From Leadbetterella sp964563435 (GTDB lineage Bacteria; Bacteroidota; Bacteroidia; Cytophagales; Spirosomataceae): 64,000 nt of DNA. This document shows, in pieces, positions 16,511-25,068 of the stretch (positions are counted from its first letter, which is position 1; each line of letters opens with the position of its first letter). The notes beneath the pieces are model-generated. The model was given only the letters and a program-made list of their open reading frames with translations, was not told the origin of the DNA and searched no databases. Made by a program: the position numbers and the translations under genes. The stretch is taken from the NCBI GenBank assembly GCA_964563435.1, contig CAZLXI010000001.1:176259-240258 (forward strand), written 5' to 3'.

Positions 16511-16984
16511 ATGAAAAGCAAAATGTATAGAATTAAAAATCGAGACAGTATTTTGGGGGGTGTCTGCCTGGGATTGGCAGAATACTACCGAACGGACGTA
16601 ACGCTGGTCCGGGTCATCTTTGTGATACTACTTTTCACAGCGATCCCCATCGGAATAGCGTATCTTGTATTATGGGCCATATTGCCTAAGCGATATGGAT
16701 ATTTGGAAACAGTAAGTAATTTAGAAAACAGTAATTTAAACGCAGATAACGAAATGAGCAATCAAACAAGAAACGGGAATATCGCAGGAGGACTGGTCCT
16801 CATCATTCTCGGTGCCATTTTTTCTTTCAAAACGTTTTTTGATATAAATCTTTTCTCCTATATCAAAAATATGTGGCCTCTGGTGCTGATCGGCCTGGGT
16901 GTCTGGATCATTGTGAAAGAAAAGGATGACCATCAGAATCCCGGTAACCCTCATAGTGGAAATACAGGCGGAACCAGCTTTTAA
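16511..16984 (+). CDS. PspC domain membrane protein with LiaI/LiaF-like C-terminus
   Basis: A 157-residue inner-membrane protein. The PspC domain occupies about residues 5-62 ('YRIKNRDSILGGVCLGLAEYYRTDVTLVRVIFVILLFTAIPIGIAYLVLWAILPKR'), with the conserved GGVCxGLAxY and one long membrane segment. A second hydrophobic hairpin (about 95-140, 'NIAGGLVLIILGAIFSFKTFFDINLFSYIKNMWPLVLIGLGVWIIV') matches the LiaI/LiaF-type membrane region. The family senses or buffers envelope stress. A second ATG at codon 5 is a plausible alternative start given the promoter position. The related gene at 17059 lies 74 bases downstream and is probably co-transcribed. Confidence 0.88.
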   Translation: MKSKMYRIKNRDSILGGVCLGLAEYYRTDVTLVRVIFVILLFTAIPIGIAYLVLWAILPKRYGYLETVSNLENSNLNADNEMSNQTRNGNIAGGLVLIILGAIFSFKTFFDINLFSYIKNMWPLVLIGLGVWIIVKEKDDHQNPGNPHSGNTGGTSF

Positions 16985-17058
16985 TAAACCAAAGCCAAGA
17001 GTTAAGCCAGCTGTGAGTCATAAGACTACAAAGCTGAAAACTCATAACTATTAAATAT

Positions 17059-18057
17059 ATGAAAAACAGTAATAATATCTTTCTGGGTGCGATCCTTATC
17101 CTGCTGGGAGGTCTGGCCCTGGGACTGGTCAACAACTGGTTCAACTTTGATATCAGCATACGGGAGATTGCCCGGTTCTGGCCTGTGCTGATCATCCTGG
17201 CCGGAGTAGCGGTGATGCTTGACAGCCGGCGCAGCCTCTTAAACTCCACTTCGGTTCTCCTGGTGGCCCTGGCCATCCCCTTTGGGATTTATAATTGTAC
17301 TTCCAATACTTTTAAAAAGGTAGAAGACAAGATCAGCAGCAAAGGATTTGATTTTGATGTGGATATCAATGATGACGACAGTGAGTTTAGCTATGAAGAA
17401 GGTACAGATTCTTCTTCCGGCGGTAGCCACCAGACCTATAAGGTAGACAAAGTGGCGGGTGTGAAAAGTGCAGAATTAAAGATAGGTGGCGGTGCAGCCC
17501 AGTTTTTACTGGAGCGGGCCGATCCGGATCAGCTTTTCTCAGCAGATACCCGCCTGGCCGGAGTAAGCGGCTTTACCCTTCGGGAAGAGGCTGCGGGAAC
17601 CCACCAGAAAGTATCGTTCAAAATGAAAAGCCAGAAGAACATCCGGCTGAATGATAAGGGGCTGAACCGGAAGGTAACGCTGAAGCTGAACACCGAGCCG
17701 GTATGGGATATCGACATGGAGATAGGCGCCGGTGATCTGCAGTACGATCTTACTTCCTACAAAGTATCCAAGATCAATCTGGAAACAGGTGCGTCCAACA
17801 TCGATTTAAAGCTCGGTGACCTGCTGGATGAATCGAATGTAAAAATCGAAAGCGGTGTGGCCAACATCAATATTCAGGTGCCGGAGGGCGTTGGTTGTGA
17901 AATTAAAATGGACGGTGCCCTTAACGCCAGGAACTTTACAGGATTCACCAAGATCAAATCGGGCCTGTACCGGACGGAAGGATTTGACAGCGCCGCCAAG
18001 AAGATTTATATCGATACCGACAGCGGAATGTCTAATTTCACTGTAAGAAGATACTAA
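17059..18057 (+). CDS. LiaF-like transmembrane protein with beta-solenoid C-terminus
   Basis: A 332-residue protein. Residues 1-82 hold two to three membrane helices with the LiaF/LiaI pattern ('NIFLGAILILLGGLALGLVNNWFNF', 'IARFWPVLIILAGVAVML', 'VLLVALAIPFGIYNC'). The remaining 240 residues form short beta repeats such as 'DIDMEIGAGDLQYDLTSYKVSKINLETGASNIDLKLGDL' typical of DUF4097/adhesin-like beta-solenoids. A linker rich in D, S and E precedes them. Together with the PspC neighbour it forms a likely two-gene envelope-stress unit comparable to Lia/Psp modules; no kinase or regulator is adjacent. A terminator follows. Confidence 0.82.
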   Translation: MKNSNNIFLGAILILLGGLALGLVNNWFNFDISIREIARFWPVLIILAGVAVMLDSRRSLLNSTSVLLVALAIPFGIYNCTSNTFKKVEDKISSKGFDFDVDINDDDSEFSYEEGTDSSSGGSHQTYKVDKVAGVKSAELKIGGGAAQFLLERADPDQLFSADTRLAGVSGFTLREEAAGTHQKVSFKMKSQKNIRLNDKGLNRKVTLKLNTEPVWDIDMEIGAGDLQYDLTSYKVSKINLETGASNIDLKLGDLLDESNVKIESGVANINIQVPEGVGCEIKMDGALNARNFTGFTKIKSGLYRTEGFDSAAKKIYIDTDSGMSNFTVRRY

Positions 18058-18076
18058 AACAAATAAGGATTTTCCT

Positions 18077-18106
18077 AAGACTGGGCCTTTGCGGGCTCAG
18101 TCTTTG
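18077..18106. terminator. Terminator hairpin between convergent genes
   Basis: An 11-bp stem (18077-18087 with 18094-18104; one G-T pair) around the loop tttgcg. It overlaps the stop codon of the - strand permease (18097-18099) and serves the + strand operon. Confidence 0.75.
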
Positions 18107-19308
18107 TATTTTAAGGCCGTTACCGGGCTGATCTTTGCAATACTAAAAGTAGGTAATACGGTCACCAGAAGCACCGTAATGAAAACACCGAGGTTTACTC
18201 CCGCCACCGCCAGCCAGCTCCATTCTACGGGTACGTAATTCATGTAATAATTCTGGGCGTCGAGTCGGATCAGTTGGAACTTCCACTGCACAAAAGCCAG
18301 CAGAAGTGCTATGACATTGCCCAGCAAAAGACCATACAGGATAATTCCTGAACTATTAATGACAAAAATACGGCGGATCTGCGCGCCGGAACAGCCCAGC
18401 GATTTCAGGAGCCCTATCATGGGGGTTCGCTCCATGATCATGATCAAAAGTACCGAGATCATGTTGAATGCCGCTACGATCATGATCAACACGATGATCA
18501 GCACAATATTCCGATCCAGAAATTTGAACCATTCAAAGAAATGCGGCAGGAGCTCCACCACTTCCGTCACCTTATAGTCGAGCGGAAAAATGTCCAGAAG
18601 CTGCGATTTCACCTCATTTAGCCGGGTCAGGTCTTTCAGGTAAATATCCAGATGACCGAATTCCCCGTTTTCCCAATTGTTGATCCGTTGGATCAGCGAC
18701 AGGTGAGTGAGGGTATACAGCTGGTCGAGTTCTTCCACATGGGTGTCATAGATCCCCACCACGGTCAGCTTCCTGGCCCGGGGCGGCTCCTGGATAAAGT
18801 AGGCAAAAATACTCTCCCCCACCCGGGTATTCAGCAAGCCGGCGATCTTGGTGCTCAGGATGATCTCGTTGGCGGAATCGGGGTGCAGAACACGCCCTTC
18901 GATGAGGTTCTTCTCAAATTCCGTCCAGTCATACTCCGGGTCCACCCCCTTCAGCACTACTCCGGAAATTTCTTCATCCGACTTCAGGATCACCGACTTG
19001 TACGCCACCCGGCTGACCGACTTTATGCCGGGTAATGCTGACGCCTGCTTAAAATACTCGGAATTATTTGGAACGGGCGTTTCTTCAAATGACCGATTAA
19101 GTGTAATTTTGCTGACCTGAATATGAGACGTCTGGCTGAACAGCTTCTCCTTGATCGTATTTTTGAAACCCAGAAGGACAAAGAACGACAGAACAATAAC
19201 GGAAACGGTGATAGCCACGCTCAGAATGCCTACTCTCACGATAACGCTGGAGAAAGACTGGCCTTTCGGGTTTCTTATTCGGTTAGCTATAAAGTAGGAT
19301 ATTTTCAT
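18097..19308 (-). CDS. LolC/LolE-like FtsX-family ABC permease
   Basis: A 403-residue inner-membrane protein with one N-terminal helix (about 25-50), a periplasmic MacB-like domain (about 55-265) and three C-terminal helices ('IVLIIVLIMIVAAFNMISVLLIMIM', 'SGIILYGLLLGNVIALLLAFVQW', 'WLAVAGVNLGVFITVLLVTVLPTFS'). The cytoplasmic coupling region 'ERTPMIGLLKSLGCSGAQIRRIF' is typical of LolE-type permeases, which extract lipoproteins from the inner membrane. The size and four-helix layout distinguish it from the 800-residue permeases of the right-hand array. No ATPase gene is adjacent, so it must borrow one encoded elsewhere. Confidence 0.85.
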   Translation of the reverse strand: MKISYFIANRIRNPKGQSFSSVIVRVGILSVAITVSVIVLSFFVLLGFKNTIKEKLFSQTSHIQVSKITLNRSFEETPVPNNSEYFKQASALPGIKSVSRVAYKSVILKSDEEISGVVLKGVDPEYDWTEFEKNLIEGRVLHPDSANEIILSTKIAGLLNTRVGESIFAYFIQEPPRARKLTVVGIYDTHVEELDQLYTLTHLSLIQRINNWENGEFGHLDIYLKDLTRLNEVKSQLLDIFPLDYKVTEVVELLPHFFEWFKFLDRNIVLIIVLIMIVAAFNMISVLLIMIMERTPMIGLLKSLGCSGAQIRRIFVINSSGIILYGLLLGNVIALLLAFVQWKFQLIRLDAQNYYMNYVPVEWSWLAVAGVNLGVFITVLLVTVLPTFSIAKISPVTALKYKD

Positions 19309-19378
19309 CGGAGATTTCTGCTTTCACAAAATTAGTACAGTATTTTAGTTAGACAATTTATAATCTGGTAAAGATAGT

Positions 19379-20905
19379 ATGCAGGAGATTCTGATCATTG
19401 ATTTTGGGTCGCAATATACCCAGCTCATTGCCCGTAGGGTAAGAGAACTTAACGTTTATTGTGAGATACACCCGTTTAACAAGATCCCTGAAATCACTGA
19501 AAATATTAAAGGGGTTATCCTTTCGGGTAGTCCCAGCTCAGTGATGGAAGAAGGTTCTCCTGCCGTGGATCTCAGCCTGTTTAAAGGAAAGCTTCCGTTG
19601 CTGGGAGTATGTTTCGGAGCGCAGCTGCTGGCGAAAGAGTTCGGGGGATCGGTAGAAAAATCAGAAAGCCGGGAGTATGGAAGGGCCCGCCTGGTCTCTT
19701 TGGATACAAACGACAAGCTTTTTCAGGGCATTCCCGCCCAGTCACAAGTCTGGATGTCTCATGGAGACACCATCATGCGGCTTCCGGAGGGCGCTCATCT
19801 GACCGCCTCCACCGAGTCGGTCACTCATGCGGCTTATACTTTTGACAGCGAAGAAACGTACTGCATCCAGTTTCACCCTGAGGTAACCCATTCTGAAGAC
19901 GGCAAAAAAATGCTGGAGAATTTCGTGGTGCGTGTCTGCGGTTGTGACCAGAGCTATACCCCGGAGTCTTTTGTGGAATCTACCGTGGCTGAGCTGAAAG
20001 AAATGCTGGGTGAGGACAAGGTGGTGATGGGGCTTTCGGGCGGTGTAGACTCGTCGGTGGCGGCAACACTGATCCACAAAGCCATCGGGGCCAACCTGTA
20101 TTGTATTTTTGTAGATAATGGTCTGCTGCGTAAAAACGAATTTGAACAGGTACTGGATTCCTACCAGGGCCTGGGGCTCAATGTCAAAGGAGTAGATGCC
20201 AAAAACCGCTTTTATACGGCCCTGAAGGGCCTGAAAGATCCGGAAGACAAACGGAAAGCCATCGGAAGAACCTTCATTGAGGTTTTTGATGATGAAGCCC
20301 ATAAGATACAGGGGGTAAAATGGCTGGGCCAGGGTACCATCTACCCCGACATCATCGAGTCGGTTTCCGTAAAAGGCCCTTCGGTGACCATCAAATCACA
20401 TCATAATGTAGGCGGCCTGCCCGACTTCATGAAGCTCAAAGTGGTAGAGCCTTTAAAGCTGCTGTTCAAAGACGGTGTAAGGCAGGTAGGCCGCTCTCTG
20501 AATATGCCCGATCACTTGATCTCGCGGCACCCTTTCCCCGGCCCGGGGCTGGGTATCCGTATCCTGGGCGATATTACCCCGGAGAAGGTAGCCATCCTTC
20601 AGGAGGTAGATGCTGTTTTCATTAATTCATTGCGGGAGAAGGGTCTTTATAATTCCATCTGGCAGGCCGGCGCCATCCTTCTGCCGGTGCAGAGTGTGGG
20701 TGTCATGGGCGATGAACGTACCTACGAAAATGTGGTGGCCCTGCGCGCGGTGACCAGTGTAGACGGGATGACGGCCGACTGGGCACACCTGCCTTATGAT
20801 TTCCTAGGTGAGGTTTCAAACCAGATCATTAATAAGGTACGGGGGGTGAACCGGGTGGTGTATGATATCAGCTCGAAGCCGCCGGCAACGATCGAGTGGG
20901 AGTAA
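19379..20905 (+). CDS. guaA: GMP synthase (glutamine-hydrolysing)
   Basis: It converts XMP, ATP and glutamine to GMP in the last step of guanine nucleotide synthesis. The 508-residue protein has the class I amidotransferase domain at residues 1-190, with nucleophile 'LGVCFGAQLLA' and 'QFHPEVTHSEDG' supplying His and Glu. The ATP pyrophosphatase P-loop is 'GLSGGVDSSVAATLIHKAIG', followed by the C-terminal dimerisation domain ending 'RVVYDISSKPPATIEWE', the canonical end of GuaA. A palindromic element follows the stop by 18 bases. Confidence 0.98.
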   Translation: MQEILIIDFGSQYTQLIARRVRELNVYCEIHPFNKIPEITENIKGVILSGSPSSVMEEGSPAVDLSLFKGKLPLLGVCFGAQLLAKEFGGSVEKSESREYGRARLVSLDTNDKLFQGIPAQSQVWMSHGDTIMRLPEGAHLTASTESVTHAAYTFDSEETYCIQFHPEVTHSEDGKKMLENFVVRVCGCDQSYTPESFVESTVAELKEMLGEDKVVMGLSGGVDSSVAATLIHKAIGANLYCIFVDNGLLRKNEFEQVLDSYQGLGLNVKGVDAKNRFYTALKGLKDPEDKRKAIGRTFIEVFDDEAHKIQGVKWLGQGTIYPDIIESVSVKGPSVTIKSHHNVGGLPDFMKLKVVEPLKLLFKDGVRQVGRSLNMPDHLISRHPFPGPGLGIRILGDITPEKVAILQEVDAVFINSLREKGLYNSIWQAGAILLPVQSVGVMGDERTYENVVALRAVTSVDGMTADWAHLPYDFLGEVSNQIINKVRGVNRVVYDISSKPPATIEWE

Positions 20906-20923
20906 CGGTTTCGCCTCTTTTTA

Positions 20924-20990
20924 AACCATATAAGGCATATAAGTTTTTAAATTATAGATTCTTATATGAACTTATATGCCTTATATGGTT
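20924..20990. repeat. Long palindromic element, copy B
   Basis: Perfectly complementary 22-base arms (20924-20945 and 20969-20990) beginning AACCATATAAGGCATATAAG surround a 23-base loop that contains 'atagattcttatat', as copy D does. It lies between the convergent guaA and WecA-type genes. The run of A after it (T on the - strand) could let it work as a terminator. Confidence 0.85.
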
Positions 20991-21010
20991 CAAAAAAAAG
21001 CAGAGCCGCT

Positions 21011-22171
21011 TTAGCTTTTAACGATTACTTTCTCAGGCGTAGCAGCCCTGCCCGCAGGCTCCACCTTCCGGGAGGAACGATTACGAACGTAGCGGACGCG
21101 CTCTTTTTCCAACAGGAAACCTACCAGGATGTAGAGGGAGAAGATGACCAGAATGGCTACCGACAGCTGGGTATTGGTAAAATACTGCCGGGAGAAATAG
21201 ATCGCTGAAGTGAAAAGAATGGTAAAACCGTAAAGGGTGAATGAGGCTGCGGGATGCGAAAGACCCAGGTCTACCATGAGGTGATGAACATGGCTCCTGT
21301 CTGCTGAGAAGGGGGATTTCCCTCTTAAAATACGAATGCCAAACACCCTTAGCGTATCAAATATAGGCACTGAAAGCAGCGCGATGGCAATAACCGGCGC
21401 ATTCTGATAGACATTTTCCGTGGTAATGTTCACGTTTACTTCTACAAATTTCAACGCCATAACCGCCACCCAGAAACCCACTACGAGCGAGCCCGTGTCG
21501 CCCATAAATATTTTACTGGTCTTGGAGAAGTTAAAGCGCAGGAAGGCAAAGAGGGAGGCCGCAAGGCTGAAGCCCAGGCAGGCCAGCGACCAGTAATCAT
21601 TCAGCATGAACCAGAGTGCAAAACCGCCGCTCGCGATCATCGCCACCCCTGCCGAGAGACCATCGATGCCGTCGATCAGGTTAAAGGCATTGATCAGTGC
21701 TACAATCAGGAATATGGAAAACAGCACACTGATAATATAGGGGAGCTCGTGAAGGCCGAAAATCCCGAAAAAGCTGGAGATCCGGAGATCACTCCCTACC
21801 ACAATAAGCATGGCGGCAAGAATCTGGGAAAATATTTTCTTGGTGGCGCTCAGGCCGTATATATCGTCTTTAATGCCCAGGAAAAACAGGATGACGGAAC
21901 AGGCAAAGACCTTGTGCATCAGGTAACCTTCGTCCATAAAGTTCCAGATCATATAACCGATGAGGGTTCCGGCAAAAATACCGACCCCGCCGAAGGTAGG
22001 CACAGGATGCTTATGGGAGCTTCTCTTAATGGGGCTGTCGGACAGGTTCCGTTCTTCGCAAATATTCCTGATCACCGGAATGGACCGCCATGTGACCGCC
22101 AAGGCCGTTAACCCTGAAATAATTACCCGAAACAGATTCTCGGTAATTAACTCTTCTAATATCAAACTCAT
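21011..22171 (-). CDS. WecA/TagO-type undecaprenyl-phosphate sugar-1-phosphate transferase
   Basis: It attaches a HexNAc-1-phosphate to undecaprenyl phosphate to begin O-antigen, capsule or similar glycan synthesis at the inner membrane. The 386-residue polytopic protein carries 'HKHPVPTFGGVGIFAG' (nucleotide-sugar loop), 'NLIDGIDGLSAGVAMIASGG', 'FMGDTGSLVVGFWVA' (catalytic aspartates), and the 'DRSHVHHLMVDLGLSH' HxHH-like motif. About ten membrane helices are evident. The ATG at 22171 is preferred to a GTG four codons upstream. Its neighbour at 22296 is a WcaF-like acetyltransferase, consistent with envelope polysaccharide work. Confidence 0.93.
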   Translation of the reverse strand: MSLILEELITENLFRVIISGLTALAVTWRSIPVIRNICEERNLSDSPIKRSSHKHPVPTFGGVGIFAGTLIGYMIWNFMDEGYLMHKVFACSVILFFLGIKDDIYGLSATKKIFSQILAAMLIVVGSDLRISSFFGIFGLHELPYIISVLFSIFLIVALINAFNLIDGIDGLSAGVAMIASGGFALWFMLNDYWSLACLGFSLAASLFAFLRFNFSKTSKIFMGDTGSLVVGFWVAVMALKFVEVNVNITTENVYQNAPVIAIALLSVPIFDTLRVFGIRILRGKSPFSADRSHVHHLMVDLGLSHPAASFTLYGFTILFTSAIYFSRQYFTNTQLSVAILVIFSLYILVGFLLEKERVRYVRNRSSRKVEPAGRAATPEKVIVKS

Positions 22172-22295
22172 AAAAAGTGGCACTTAATTTCTCTACTGTT
22201 CCTGTTTTATTTTAGTCAAGCAAGCGGCTCTTCGTAAAATTTATCCTATATGGTTCTGTAAAAATATACAATAGTAATAATTATTAAAAAAAAAG

Positions 22296-22844
22296 TTAGT
22301 TAACGGTACGTTTTTTTATTGATATAGCCGGATTGCCCCGGTAAATGGTCCATTCTTCCAAATCCTTTGTGGCCACAGACCCCACGGTCAGAACGGCATG
22401 GCTTCCGACCGCCACCCCCGGACATACCACGGTTTTAGCCCCTAACCAGGCTCCTTCTTCCAGTGTGACTGCTCTTGTGATCAGGTTAAAAGTGGTTTTG
22501 CTGAAATCATGATTCCCCGTAAGCAGCATGGCCCCCTGTGAAAGGCAGCAGTTGGGACCTATCGTCACCATCACAAGATTATCGATCCATACCTCCTCGC
22601 CGATCCAGGCATGGTCGCCGATCTCCAGAAACCAGGGGTATTTGATGTTGACGTTGGGTTTGATGACCACCCCCCGACCTACCTTCGCTCCGAAAATTTT
22701 CAATATCGTACGTTTAAGGCTCACCGGGAAGGGAAGCTGGGAATGAATGAAGGCTTTGCTGCAAAGATGCCAGCACAGTCTTTTCAGAACTCCTGCCCCG
22801 TGATCGTATTCCGGATTACGGTATTTACTTAAATCTACTTTCAT
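22296..22844 (-). CDS. WcaF-like left-handed beta-helix acetyltransferase
   Basis: A 182-residue member of the hexapeptide-repeat (LbH) acyltransferases, close in pattern to WcaF of colanic acid synthesis. The N-terminus 'DLSKYRNPEYDHGAGVLKRLCWHLCSKAFIHSQLPFPVSLKRTILKIFGAKVG' is characteristic. Hexapeptide turns follow ('VVIKPNVNIKYPWFLEIGDHAWIGEEVWIDNLVMVTIGPNCCLSQGAML'), with the catalytic-type histidine in 'LTGNHDF'. It transfers an acetyl group to a sugar during exopolysaccharide assembly; the acceptor is unknown. It lies 125 bases upstream of the WecA-type gene in the same direction. Confidence 0.87.
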   Translation of the reverse strand: MKVDLSKYRNPEYDHGAGVLKRLCWHLCSKAFIHSQLPFPVSLKRTILKIFGAKVGRGVVIKPNVNIKYPWFLEIGDHAWIGEEVWIDNLVMVTIGPNCCLSQGAMLLTGNHDFSKTTFNLITRAVTLEEGAWLGAKTVVCPGVAVGSHAVLTVGSVATKDLEEWTIYRGNPAISIKKRTVN

Positions 22845-22948
22845 TTATTTAAAAAAAGTTCCGGGTAATGATTTTTGAGTATAGAGGTGTAGATTTAGCG
22901 TCTCTGCGCAGGTTCGGGTTTTATTCACACGGGTGGTGTTATAATCTT

Positions 22949-24202
22949 TCATTTGTCGCGGTTTAAACGGTTCAACAGAAGTGTACTTTTTTCCCGTCCT
23001 TCCCGGAGCCTGTCGCCCAGGAACCTGCTGGTGGCTGCAAACTGCTTTTCATAAGCCCGTTTGTCGCCGATCTCCAGGATGTTGGTCCATTCATGCACCG
23101 CCGTATGGTAGGCCAGGTCGTCAATGTAGTTCGACTTGTCGGTCAGGGCTGTATCCAGCGATTCGCGGAGCAGTTCCTCGTTATAAAAAAGGTACTCGGC
23201 CAGCCCTACCCTGAGCCGGAAAGGCGGGGTCTGGCAAACCATGTTCTTATACGGATCAATGCCCAGGTCGGCCCAGGTACACACCATGGTTAGCAGGCTC
23301 AGGTGCGAGTTGGGCTTATGGTTACTACCGGGGTTCAGGGTATATTCCCGCATAAGGGAGTCATCCAGCATCATTTTCTCCCGCGACCCGGAAAATACTT
23401 TATCTCGCGCCCTGAAAACACGTGATTCGAGCATTTTCCGGTTTTCCGTGATCATCCAGCCGAAAAGCTCATTTTCGATCTGTGCAAATTTCCGGACATC
23501 TTTAATGGCAAAAGGATTTTCAAAGGCCAGTCCCGAATAAACGTGAGGCTTATAGGAGAATATCCTGAGGGTAAGCAGCAGCTTGATATTATCGATCCCC
23601 TGGATCTGACTCTTATCCTCCCAGGGGTACACTTTCCGGTGCATAAAGGCCGTACCCAGGCTTTCAAACCCCACGTGGGTGATCACCTGTATATCGGCCA
23701 TCATCTGGTCATGCGCCCGGTAGCTTTCCAGCTCTTCCACAGTAGCACCGCTGGCCCGGTACAGTTGCCTGACCTGCTCAAAAGCCTCGTCGGTGCAGCG
23801 GTGCCTGTACATGGCCACGATCTCCCCTTCCGGGGAAATGGAGGGCCCGAAAAGGGCATGGGAGCCGACGATCTGTGCATCCTGAGGTAAATATTTTTCA
23901 AAGGCGAGAACTTCCGGCGTTTTCACGGAGGTTTGTCCCGTGACCACGGCACCAAATTTAGTGGAAGGGCCGGCCAGCCGAGCCACTTCTTCAATACGCT
24001 CGGTCTCCACGGCATACATGATGATGTCGCTGATGCGGGATACGGCTACGGCATCTTCCAGCAGGTGAACGTCAGGGAGGGAATCCCGGAGCGCATCTGT
24101 GCGTGCGGGGAGGTCACAGCCATAGACTTCATAGCCTTTATTTGCCCATATCCGGGCAAAAAGCTTTCCCATGTCGCCGAGGCCGATTACACCGATTTTC
24201 AT
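22949..24202 (-). CDS. tyrA: Prephenate dehydrogenase
   Basis: It oxidatively decarboxylates prephenate to 4-hydroxyphenylpyruvate in tyrosine synthesis. The 417-residue protein starts with a Rossmann motif, MKIGVIGLGDMGKLFARIW. It contains the conserved 'VGSHALFGPSIS' region near residue 118 (the PDH family HPMFGP-like block) and an all-helical C-terminal dimerisation half. It is longer than the roughly 280-residue bacterial core and resembles the longer TYR1-type enzymes. No other aromatic pathway gene is adjacent. The name is confident at family level; cofactor choice (NAD or NADP) is not readable. Confidence 0.85.
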   Translation of the reverse strand: MKIGVIGLGDMGKLFARIWANKGYEVYGCDLPARTDALRDSLPDVHLLEDAVAVSRISDIIMYAVETERIEEVARLAGPSTKFGAVVTGQTSVKTPEVLAFEKYLPQDAQIVGSHALFGPSISPEGEIVAMYRHRCTDEAFEQVRQLYRASGATVEELESYRAHDQMMADIQVITHVGFESLGTAFMHRKVYPWEDKSQIQGIDNIKLLLTLRIFSYKPHVYSGLAFENPFAIKDVRKFAQIENELFGWMITENRKMLESRVFRARDKVFSGSREKMMLDDSLMREYTLNPGSNHKPNSHLSLLTMVCTWADLGIDPYKNMVCQTPPFRLRVGLAEYLFYNEELLRESLDTALTDKSNYIDDLAYHTAVHEWTNILEIGDKRAYEKQFAATSRFLGDRLREGREKSTLLLNRLNRDK

Positions 24203-24303
24203 TTATTATTCTTTCGAAGATACAAAAATATCTTAAATGGAATGGAAATAAAAGAAGAAGCCCCTAAATAGTGGAATGTAGTAAGTGCGCCCGCTTCCCA
24301 ACA

Positions 24304-24443
24304 CCGCTCTCCCGATACTTCAGTCGCAGGGAGGATGTCATCCTGTTTTATACAGGAAATTCCCGGTCGGAGACCGGGTTTCGCCCTCACAGGGTCAAAG
24401 ACCCGTGAGAGCGGGATTCTCGACAGCTTCGCTGTCGAGAATC
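24304..24443. repeat. Multi-hairpin intergenic island
   Basis: Four consecutive palindromes: AGGAT-gtc-ATCCT overlapping CCTGT-tttat-ACAGG; CCCGGTC-gga-GACCGGG (24362-24378); CTCACaGGGTC-aaa-GACCCGTGAG (24386-24409, one bulge); and a perfect 13-bp stem with a ttc loop (24415-24443, core CTCGACAGC/GCTGTCGAG). CCGCTCT (24304-24310) can also pair with AGAGCGG (24408-24414) to enclose the first three. The island lies in the 281-base gap between the small lipoprotein stop and the tyrA start, both on the - strand. It looks like a structured RNA or a mobile repetitive hairpin element; no family was recognised. Confidence 0.7.
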
Positions 24444-24483
24444 GCACACTTTAATCAAACCTTTTTAGACACCCCTTTCCGCC

Positions 24484-24888
24484 TTATTGCTTTTTGGCAA
24501 TAATCTCGAAAAATACACCTTCGGCATCCCCGGAGAGGGTGAGCTGGTTGTCTTTGCTGACGTTCCCGATCCGGGTACTACTTTCGTACAAATCAACCCC
24601 GCTGGCGCCTGCATCTTTAACCGTCAGTGTTCCCAGCGGCTCGTCGGGTTCTGCTTCCCCTTCTATTTTGAGCTTCATTGTTCCGGTAACGGTCTCGGCG
24701 GTAGCTTTCTGAAATACAATGGCTATTTCTGTACCACTGACGAGCGGAATGTTTACTCCGCCATAGGTAAATTTACTGGCAATGAAGGTGCCCGAGGCCC
24801 TTGCGGCGAGATCGGGTTCGGGATCTTTATCTTTTTTGCACCCTGCCAGACTAACGAAGATAAGACCCGTTAACAGAAATTTTTTCAT
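24484..24888 (-). CDS. Small lipoprotein of unknown function
   Basis: A 134-residue protein with lipoprotein signal MKKFLLTGLIFVSLAGCKKDKDPEP (cysteine at residue 17), followed by a charged linker and one small beta-rich domain ('GTFIASKFTYGGVNIPLVSGTEIAIVFQKATAETVTGTMKLKIEG'). That layout resembles the lipocalin-like or DUF-type lipoproteins of Bacteroidota, but I cannot place it in a family. It has its own consensus promoter and stands alone. Confidence 0.75.
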   Translation of the reverse strand: MKKFLLTGLIFVSLAGCKKDKDPEPDLAARASGTFIASKFTYGGVNIPLVSGTEIAIVFQKATAETVTGTMKLKIEGEAEPDEPLGTLTVKDAGASGVDLYESSTRIGNVSKDNQLTLSGDAEGVFFEIIAKKQ

Positions 24889-24928
24889 AGCTAAAATTGA
24901 TTAACAGTGGAAACTTTTTTTGACAGGA

Positions 24929-24959
24929 CAAAGCTAGTCGGTATATAAACGGGTATCAA
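24929..24959 (-). promoter_or_regulatory. Promoter of the small lipoprotein gene
   Basis: On the - strand, TTG (24957-24959), a 20-base spacer and TAGCTTTG (24929-24936) give a full Bacteroidota -33/-7 match, 40 bases before the ATG. Confidence 0.65.
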
Positions 24960-24999
24960 TCCCTTAAAAGGGGGATTTTCAGAACCCGGAAACAGGGAT

Positions 25000-25032
25000 A
25001 AAGAAAAGAGGCTGCCCTTATGAGGCAGCCTC
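25000..25032 (-). terminator. Rho-independent terminator of the amidohydrolase operon
   Basis: On the - strand GAGGCTGCC-tcataag-GGCAGCCTC is followed by TTTTCTTT. It lies 37 bases after the stop codon of the 25069..26364 gene. Confidence 0.88.
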
Positions 25033-25068
25033 CGGCATGATGGCTAAAAGTTTAAAGAAGGGCCTGTT

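Noticed and set aside
24304..24443. Integron attC site or tRNA
   Set aside because: The strong stems first suggested these, but no paired attC core sites, no integrase and no cloverleaf with anticodon could be found.
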